This document shows, one piece after another, positions 5,184-9,565 of a DNA stretch of 9,565 bases; positions within the stretch are counted from its first letter, which is position 1, and every line of letters begins with the position of its first letter. A program made the position numbers and the translations under genes. This stretch comes from Defluviitaleaceae bacterium (GTDB taxonomy: Bacteria; Bacillota; Clostridia; Lachnospirales; WRAX01), in NCBI GenBank assembly GCA_009781815.1, contig WQVB01000032.1, positions 1 through 9,565 on the forward strand, in the 5' to 3' direction. Under the pieces are notes generated by a model that saw only the letters and a list, made by a program, of their open reading frames with translations, was not told where the DNA came from and did not search any database.

Positions 5184-6536
5184 TTAAGCCCTTATTTTTT
5201 TCTCAAGCTCAGAAAGCTCTTTTTTAAGGCTTTTATTTTTTTCTAAATTAGATGTTATTTTATCCACCGCATGGATGATGGTTGTATGGTCTTTGCCGCC
5301 AAAATCTTTACCTATATCTTTTAAAGGTTTATCTAATATCATCCTAGAAAGATACATGGCCACATGGCGTGCATATGTAACATTCGCTGTGCGTTTTTTA
5401 CTTACTATATCGTCAACTGTAAGGTTGTAGTAGTTTGCTACAGTCTCTTGTATATAGGCTACATCCACCTCACGTCGCTCTTTTTGTTTAACCATATCTT
5501 CCAAAGCTTTTTGAGCAAACTCTAGGGTACACTTGCTGCCTGTAAGCTTTGCGCGAGCCGTTACTGTGTTTAAAGCCCCCTCAAGCTCCCTTATATTAGA
5601 AAGAATATTTTTTGCGATAAAATCAATCACCTCAGGCTCAACATCAACACCCTCGCTTTCAACCTTATTCAAAAGGATGGCAGAGCGTGTTTCAAAATCG
5701 GGGGAGATAATATCTACAGGCAGCCCACTTGCAAAACGAGAGCGTAGCCTATCTTCAACAGATTTAAGCTCCGAAGGGGGCTTGTCTGATGTTAAAACAA
5801 TTTGTTTACTATCACTATGTAAGGCATTAAAGGTATGAAAAAATTCTTCCTGTATACCTTCTTTATCACCTAAAAACTGTATATCATCAACAAGCAAAAC
5901 ATCCACCTTGCGGTATTTGTCTCTAAACTCTTGGTTTTTATCTCTTCTAATGGCGTTTACAAACTCATTCATCAAGCTTTCTGTTGAGGTGTATAAAACC
6001 TTAGCGTCAGGGTTGTTTTGAAGCACATAATTGCCTATAGCGTGCATTAGGTGGGTTTTGCCAAGGCCAACATTACCGTGTATAAACAAGGGGTTATAGC
6101 TTACACCTGGGTTTTCAGCCACAGCTAAAGAGGCCCCATAAGCAAACTGGTTAGATTTACCACTAACAAAGCTATCAAAAACAAACTTGGCCTTTAGGTT
6201 TGTGCCTTCTAAGTTTGGGCTTTTCTTTTCAATTACATTTTTTTGATTTTCAATCTCAGATTCTAAAATAATATTAACGTGATAATCTTTACCGCAAACA
6301 ACCTTAAAAGCACCTACTATTTTGGTAAGGTAGCGGCTGTTTACCGTTGTTTTAACATGTTCATCTTTTGCCACCAAAACAAAATTGTTATTTTCGATTT
6401 TTAAAGGCTTTAAAGGGGCTATCCAAGATGCAAAGGCAGCTGGGTTTAAAGTGCCTTGTTGTAAATATAAAACAACAGCTTCCCAATAATTATCGGCTAA
6501 AGATGGCGGCGAGTTTAACAATGCAGTTGTGTTCAT
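5184..6536 (-). CDS. dnaA: Chromosomal replication initiator protein DnaA
   Basis: AAA+ ATPase that binds DnaA boxes and melts the origin. The 450 residues match the family's usual length. Domain I (about 1-85) mediates self-association and helicase loading; the linker is short. Domain III has Walker A GNVGLGKT (154-161), Walker B LLVDD (214-218), the DRLRSRF segment (262-268) bearing the probable arginine finger, and sensor 2 NIRELEG (314-320). Domain IV (about 350-450) has the DNA-binding helix-turn-helix and the signature FGGKDHTTIIHA (412-423). Two usually constant spots differ: GGRDHTT is GGKDHTT, and the PRQ before IAMYLSR is ARH (389-391). The start ATG has a strong ribosome binding site. 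DnaA boxes and an extended -10 promoter lie upstream, so autoregulation is likely. No sign of transfer or damage. Confidence 0.97.
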   Translation of the reverse strand: MNTTALLNSPPSLADNYWEAVVLYLQQGTLNPAAFASWIAPLKPLKIENNNFVLVAKDEHVKTTVNSRYLTKIVGAFKVVCGKDYHVNIILESEIENQKNVIEKKSPNLEGTNLKAKFVFDSFVSGKSNQFAYGASLAVAENPGVSYNPLFIHGNVGLGKTHLMHAIGNYVLQNNPDAKVLYTSTESLMNEFVNAIRRDKNQEFRDKYRKVDVLLVDDIQFLGDKEGIQEEFFHTFNALHSDSKQIVLTSDKPPSELKSVEDRLRSRFASGLPVDIISPDFETRSAILLNKVESEGVDVEPEVIDFIAKNILSNIRELEGALNTVTARAKLTGSKCTLEFAQKALEDMVKQKERREVDVAYIQETVANYYNLTVDDIVSKKRTANVTYARHVAMYLSRMILDKPLKDIGKDFGGKDHTTIIHAVDKITSNLEKNKSLKKELSELEKKIRA

Positions 6537-6544
6537 TTAAACAC

Positions 6545-6551
6545 TTCCTCC
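6545..6551 (-). promoter_or_regulatory. dnaA ribosome binding site
   Basis: GGAGGAA on the minus strand, eight bases before the ATG at 6536: a strong, well-spaced Shine-Dalgarno sequence that fixes the start. Confidence 0.85.
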
Positions 6552-6566
6552 AATACAAATTTCTTT

Positions 6567-6575
6567 TGTTGATAA
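6567..6575 (-). promoter_or_regulatory. DnaA box variant TTATCAACA
   Basis: TTATCAACA on the minus strand, 8 of 9 to consensus, directly abutting the dnaA-proximal foot of the 95-base hairpin and 16 bases above the ribosome binding site. The identical variant recurs at 6770-6778 beside a perfect box, which supports both as real sites. Confidence 0.5.
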
Positions 6576-6669
6576 GCTGTTTAACTTGAAAACTCCCACA
6601 CCCCCACGGTCTTTTTGCCTTAGAACAAAAATCCTCGTGGATGTGTAGGTATTTTCAAGTTAAACAGCT
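6575..6669. promoter_or_regulatory. 95-base hairpin in the dnaA leader
   Basis: Eighteen bases, AGCTGTTTAACTTGAAAA (6575-6592), are perfectly reverse-repeated at 6652-6669. Symmetry continues inward in register: CC/GG (6595-6596 with 6648-6649), ACAC/GTGT (6598-6601 with 6643-6646), CCACG/CGTGG (6604-6608 with 6636-6640), TTTT/AAAA (6613-6616 with 6628-6631). Small symmetric internal loops lie between and the apical loop covers roughly 6617-6627. In the dnaA mRNA it would end 23 bases before the ribosome binding site; in DNA it could extrude as a cruciform. It is not followed by a T-run. It matches no riboswitch family I recognise. Confidence 0.75.
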
Positions 6670-6724
6670 ATAAAAGCAAAAATCAAATTATATAAAAACA
6701 CTTCTCAACTATATACATTAAAAG

Positions 6725-6733
6725 TTATCCACA
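6725..6733 (+). promoter_or_regulatory. Consensus DnaA box
   Basis: TTATCCACA, a perfect match to the DnaA box, in the dnaA-spoIIE spacer. With the boxes at 6770-6790 it forms the upstream half of a bipartite origin and probably also represses dnaA, since it lies in the dnaA leader or core promoter region. A weak opposite-strand match (TGTGGCTAT, 6755-6763, 7 of 9) lies in between. Confidence 0.8.
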
Positions 6734-6769
6734 TTTTGCACTTTAGATGTGGTGTGTGGCTATAAAGTA

Positions 6770-6790
6770 TTATCAACAAGGTTATCCACA
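6770..6790 (+). promoter_or_regulatory. Tandem DnaA boxes
   Basis: TTATCAACA (6770-6778, 8 of 9) and TTATCCACA (6782-6790, perfect) lie in the same orientation with 12 bases start to start, close to one helical turn, suited to cooperative DnaA binding. Confidence 0.8.
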
Positions 6791-6835
6791 TTTTTGTAGT
6801 TAAAACCTTTATATTTCAATGTTTTTGCCTACTAC

Positions 6836-6864
6836 ATTATAACAAAACCCAAGAGAAATTACAA
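6836..6864 (-). promoter_or_regulatory. dnaA promoter with extended -10
   Basis: On the minus strand TTGTAA (6859-6864, 4 of 6 to TTGACA), 17 bases, then TATAAT (6836-6841) preceded directly by TGT, giving an extended -10 TGnTATAAT. The start point would be near 6829 and the leader near 290 bases, with the DnaA boxes and hairpin inside it. A second TATAAT (6687-6692) could give a shorter leader but has no recognisable -35. Confidence 0.65.
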
Positions 6865-6893
6865 TAGCAATTTATGAAAATCTAAAATAAAAC

Positions 6894-6903
6894 TTTGGCG
6901 AAA
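6894..6903 (+). promoter_or_regulatory. Candidate Spo0A box upstream of spoIIE
   Basis: TTTGGCGAAA contains TGGCGAA, which fits the Spo0A box TGNCGAA. It lies about 55 bases upstream of the best -10 for spoIIE, and spoIIE is a classical Spo0A-phosphate target in B. subtilis. A weaker half-site (TTTGTC on the minus strand, about 6914-6919) lies closer. Only one good box is present, so this remains a candidate. Confidence 0.45.
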
Positions 6904-6955
6904 CAACAAGAAAGACAAACCACAAGAAACAACAAAAAAATAAGCCTTATTGGTA

Positions 6956-6961
6956 TATAAT
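6956..6961 (+). promoter_or_regulatory. Candidate spoIIE -10 element
   Basis: TATAAT, 46 bases before the start codon. No TTGACA-like hexamer is present at the proper distance (only A-rich sequence), which fits an activator-dependent promoter such as a Spo0A-driven sigma-A promoter. Start point near 6968. Confidence 0.45.
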
Positions 6962-6997
6962 GGCTTAAACTACCAAAGAACTCAAGTACTAAAGAAA

Positions 6998-7003
6998 GGG
7001 TGA
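6998..7003 (+). promoter_or_regulatory. spoIIE ribosome binding site supporting a TTG start
   Basis: GGGTGA, four bases before TTG at 7008, the same spacing as the gyrB site. The first in-frame ATG (7059) has no ribosome binding site and would remove residues leading into the first membrane segment, so the TTG start is preferred. Confidence 0.55.
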
Positions 7004-7007
7004 TTTT

Positions 7008-9362
7008 TTGCAGTCGCAAATAAAAGAGGTTGTAAAATTAAATATAAACAAAAGAACAATGGCAGAGATTTTTTTTATTTTAGCTAGCTTTGTAGTAGGG
7101 CGGATTTTGGTTTTTGATATGGCCAACCCCTTTATCTTAGCTTATATAAGCTCCTTTTTGCTTAGGGGCAACAAGTTTTATATAGCCTCTTTATTAGGGG
7201 CTATGGGCATTTTCACCATGTTTCGCCAAGAGTTTTCTTTAAAATACCTACTAGCTATTTTGATTTTATGTGCCGTAAATGTTTTTGCAACCTTTAGGCC
7301 AAGGGCAAGGGAAGAGGTTGCAGGCTTTATACAAGCGGCCTTGGCAGCCGCCGCATCGCTAATAGCAGGTTTTGTGTTGTTTTTTCTAAGAGGCGGCGGA
7401 ACATACGAGATAATAACAAACCTTTTAACAGCGGGGCTTACCTTGGCGTTAGGCATAGTCATCTCAAAGGGCATGGGCACCATATTGCCAAGCACAAAAA
7501 AAGGCATTATAAAAAACGAAGAGCTATTGTCTATATTAGTTGTTGCTAGTGTTTTGCTGCTTGGCGTTGCTGATGTGCATATATGGCTGTTTTCTCTAAG
7601 GTATGCTGTGGTGTTTTTGATGGTTTTGCTAGCCGCTCAAAGCGGGGGCGGAGCCATAGGGGCAACGGCAGGGGTGTTTTTTGGCTTTTTGCTAAATATA
7701 ACGGGCTTTGAATATATATTTTTCGCCATACTGCTTGCTGTGGTGGGCTTTGGTGCAGGCGTTGTGCGGTTTTATGGCCGCCTCTTTTCTATACTCATTT
7801 TTGTAGCTACATTTATTTTTGCAGCCCTCTATTTTGATATCACATTAATATCCACATCTACTTTATTGTCTTTAGCCCTAGCAGCGGCGATATTCACAAT
7901 ATTACCAAAATCCTTCTTGCTAAATATCCACACCAACCTAAACCCAGGCGTAGCCACCTATCAAGAGGATTATTTAGAAAATATTAAAAACCAAGCTGTG
8001 CAAAAAATGCAACACACCGCAAAAGGGTATAGCAAGCTTGCACAAATTTTTGAAAAGAGAATCTCTCCGAAAGACAACCAAAGAGAAATGGTTAATGGAG
8101 ACAAGCTTGTGGCAGATGTAAAAAACAACCTTTGCAAAGCATGCAGTAATTTTGATGAGTGCTGGAGCCATAGGGAGAACGAGTTGTGGATATCTATAGA
8201 AGCCATGCTCTCAAAGGTTGAAAAGCGAGGCTTTATGAGCAAAGAAGATGTGCCGAGAGGCTTTTATGATATCTGCATACAGGTTGATGAGTTTTCAAAC
8301 CACATGGTAAGGGCTATAGAGGCAGCAAAAACCTCCATAGAGTGGGAAAAGAAAGTGGCGGAAGTAAAAAGCACCATACATCAACAGTTTTTAGGGCTTT
8401 CTCATGTTATGAGTGAGTTTGCCACGGAGATAAGCTATATTGTTAACTTTCAAAAAGAGGCTGAAAATAAAATCCTAAAAAAATTGACGGAAGAAAAGAT
8501 AGAGGTGGATGGTTTGATTGTTATAGAAAACTCGTCAGGCAAATATGAGGTGAGCTTAAGCAAAAAAGGTAGATTTGCCAGCGATGGCGGCCACCTAAAA
8601 GAGATAAAAAGCATTATATCTAATGTGTTAAAAAGAGATGTAGAGCTGGTAGAAGAAAAACAAGAAAAAGCCACAACCCGCCTGCGATATGTGGAGAAAC
8701 AAAGATTTTACATCCAAAGCGGTGTGTCAAAAATGAATAAAGATAACTCAAAAGAAAGTGGAGATAGCTTCTCTCTGTTGCATCTAAAAAATGGATATTT
8801 TGTCGCCATGGTGTCTGACGGCATGGGCAGTGGTAGCAAAGCAAAAGAAGGCAGCGAAGAGACAGTAGAGCTTTTAGAAGAGCTTTTGGAAAAGGGCTTT
8901 AAAAAAGACATTGCGGTAAAGCTTACCAACTCTGCCTTGCTTTTAAAGTCTAACGACGAGTTTTTCTCCACCCTTGATATATGCTCAATAGACCTTAACA
9001 CAGGCCTTTCGGAGTTTGCTAAAATAGGGGCGTCTACATCCTACCTGCTGCGTGATGGCAAGGTAGAGACAATAGGCTCTTGCTCTTTACCAGTAGGCAT
9101 ATTAGAAAATATCGAGATAGACACCTGCGAGAGATATCTTTTTCAAGATGATATTATTGTGATGGCAACAGATGGCGTTTCAGACTCAATAAAAGCTAAC
9201 CTAGGGGGGGATAAGTGGTTGATAAGCCTGTTTGAGGAAATGACCATGAAAAACCCCCAAGACATAGCAGACTACGTGCTTGAGGAAGGCAGGCGAAACT
9301 ATGGCCATTATATTAAAGATGATATGACGGTTGTGGCTATGCGGGTGTTGGATAGGGGCTAA
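7008..9362 (+). CDS. spoIIE: Stage II sporulation protein E, membrane PP2C phosphatase
   Basis: Serine phosphatase that dephosphorylates the anti-anti-sigma factor SpoIIAA, releasing sigma-F in the forespore, and works at the polar septum with FtsZ. The 784 residues compare with about 827 in B. subtilis. After a short basic N-terminal tail (about 18 residues) come about ten hydrophobic membrane segments (roughly 19-305). The central region has the family cysteine cluster CKACSNFDECW (C376, C379, C385) and probable coiled coil. The C-terminal PP2C domain has VSDGMGSG (602-609, metal-binding D604), SLPVGIL, ATDGVSD (720-726, D722) and KDDMTVV (770-776), so the acidic residues expected of an active enzyme are present. 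It diverges from dnaA across 471 bases. Its usual neighbours tilS and hpt are not visible in the remaining 200 bases. No truncation or frameshift is seen. Confidence 0.95.
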   Translation: MQSQIKEVVKLNINKRTMAEIFFILASFVVGRILVFDMANPFILAYISSFLLRGNKFYIASLLGAMGIFTMFRQEFSLKYLLAILILCAVNVFATFRPRAREEVAGFIQAALAAAASLIAGFVLFFLRGGGTYEIITNLLTAGLTLALGIVISKGMGTILPSTKKGIIKNEELLSILVVASVLLLGVADVHIWLFSLRYAVVFLMVLLAAQSGGGAIGATAGVFFGFLLNITGFEYIFFAILLAVVGFGAGVVRFYGRLFSILIFVATFIFAALYFDITLISTSTLLSLALAAAIFTILPKSFLLNIHTNLNPGVATYQEDYLENIKNQAVQKMQHTAKGYSKLAQIFEKRISPKDNQREMVNGDKLVADVKNNLCKACSNFDECWSHRENELWISIEAMLSKVEKRGFMSKEDVPRGFYDICIQVDEFSNHMVRAIEAAKTSIEWEKKVAEVKSTIHQQFLGLSHVMSEFATEISYIVNFQKEAENKILKKLTEEKIEVDGLIVIENSSGKYEVSLSKKGRFASDGGHLKEIKSIISNVLKRDVELVEEKQEKATTRLRYVEKQRFYIQSGVSKMNKDNSKESGDSFSLLHLKNGYFVAMVSDGMGSGSKAKEGSEETVELLEELLEKGFKKDIAVKLTNSALLLKSNDEFFSTLDICSIDLNTGLSEFAKIGASTSYLLRDGKVETIGSCSLPVGILENIEIDTCERYLFQDDIIVMATDGVSDSIKANLGGDKWLISLFEEMTMKNPQDIADYVLEEGRRNYGHYIKDDMTVVAMRVLDRG

Positions 9363-9406
9363 GGTGGTAGGTGAACCTTTTAGCTTACTATCTCAAACTC
9401 TCACCT

Positions 9407-9534
9407 GTCGTCATCCCAAACTTGTTTCGCCTAAAAACGGGCTCAACCTACGGATTGGGGATCTCACCAGCATAACGTACAACCCAGCAAGTAATCGGTA
9501 TAGAGAGATCCCGCATCAAGTGCGGGATGACGAT
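9407..9534. repeat. Palindromic repeat element downstream of spoIIE, one arm interrupted
   Basis: The ends form an inverted repeat (TCGTCATCCC 9408-9417 and its complement 9524-9533). The right arm is intact: stem ATCCCGCA / TGCGGGAT (9508-9515 with 9521-9528) around TCAAG. The left arm begins like the family (GTCATCCCAAACTTG, 9410-9424) but about 30 foreign bases precede TTGGGGATCTC (9455-9465). The core between AGCAT (9469-9473) and GTATA (9498-9502) has exactly the same 24-base length as in the 125-217 copy and half its bases match. This fills most of the sequence after spoIIE; 9363-9406 and 9535-9565 show no gene. Readthrough from spoIIE would fold here, but no T-run marks an intrinsic terminator. 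Confidence 0.75.
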
Positions 9535-9565
9535 GTTGGGTTCGTTTTGCCACAGGTATAATCTA

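Noticed and set aside
5260..5268. TTATCCACC inside dnaA as a DnaA box
   Set aside because: It is explained by the conserved Val-Asp-Lys codons in domain IV and is isolated from the other boxes.
6824..6841. Second DnaA-trio run (GTAGTAGGCA on the minus strand at the dnaA promoter)
   Set aside because: Only two TAG units and no adjacent DnaA box; it shares ten bases with the 4801-4831 element but coincidence cannot be excluded.
8708..9001. Minus-strand frames within spoIIE
   Set aside because: Antisense to the conserved PP2C domain with no independent signals.
9331..9561. 76-codon reading frame on the plus strand after spoIIE
   Set aside because: It starts inside spoIIE and most of its length translates the palindromic repeat (giving the HQVRDDD type of spurious peptide). 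No ribosome binding site or family resemblance.
1..9565. CRISPR array, tRNA, rRNA or insertion sequence with transposase
   Set aside because: No regularly spaced direct repeats, no cloverleaf or rRNA-like sequence and no transposase frame were found; the repeats present are dispersed palindromes.

Overview
This window looks like the chromosomal replication origin region of a low-GC, endospore-forming Firmicute, most probably of class Clostridia; the genus is not recognisable. It holds five protein genes, all intact. dnaA, dnaN, recF and gyrB run leftward on the minus strand in the conserved order. spoIIE, the sporulation PP2C phosphatase, runs rightward from the other side of dnaA. The SpoIIE protein points to a spore-forming lineage. 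Genes normally expected here are missing: no rpmH/rnpA on the far side of dnaA, no S4-domain yaaA between dnaN and recF (only 2 bases separate them), no remB/yaaB before gyrB, and no gyrA in the 226 bases after gyrB.

Layout. 1-226: repeats, plus a decayed second copy of the gyrB 3' end. 227-2164: gyrB. 2165-2516: a nested palindromic repeat inside the gyrB leader, with a perfect-consensus sigma-A promoter just upstream in the tail of recF. 2517-3611: recF. 3614-4735: dnaN, whose real start is probably an internal ATG. 4736-5183: AT-rich, strongly C-over-G non-coding DNA with a TAG-trinucleotide run of the DnaA-trio type next to a DnaA box (the likely unwinding site), further degenerate DnaA boxes, and a 101-base imperfect palindrome. 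5184-6536: dnaA. 6537-7007: the dnaA leader with a 95-base hairpin, two perfect and several near-perfect DnaA boxes, a good dnaA promoter, a Spo0A-box-like site and a spoIIE promoter candidate. 7008-9362: spoIIE. 9363-9565: another member of the palindromic repeat family and no gene.

How it works together. The origin appears bipartite, as in Bacillus subtilis: DnaA boxes upstream of dnaA and a melting site between dnaA and dnaN. DnaA, the beta clamp, RecF and gyrase B serve initiation, elongation, fork repair and supercoiling. Placing spoIIE divergent from dnaA puts a Spo0A-type site and DnaA boxes in the same 471-base spacer, so sporulation entry and replication initiation could influence one another there; that is inference.

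The least ordinary features are a family of dispersed hairpin repeats whose stems change while the TCAAG loop stays constant, the gyrB relic next to one of them, and the two roughly 100-base palindromes flanking dnaA.
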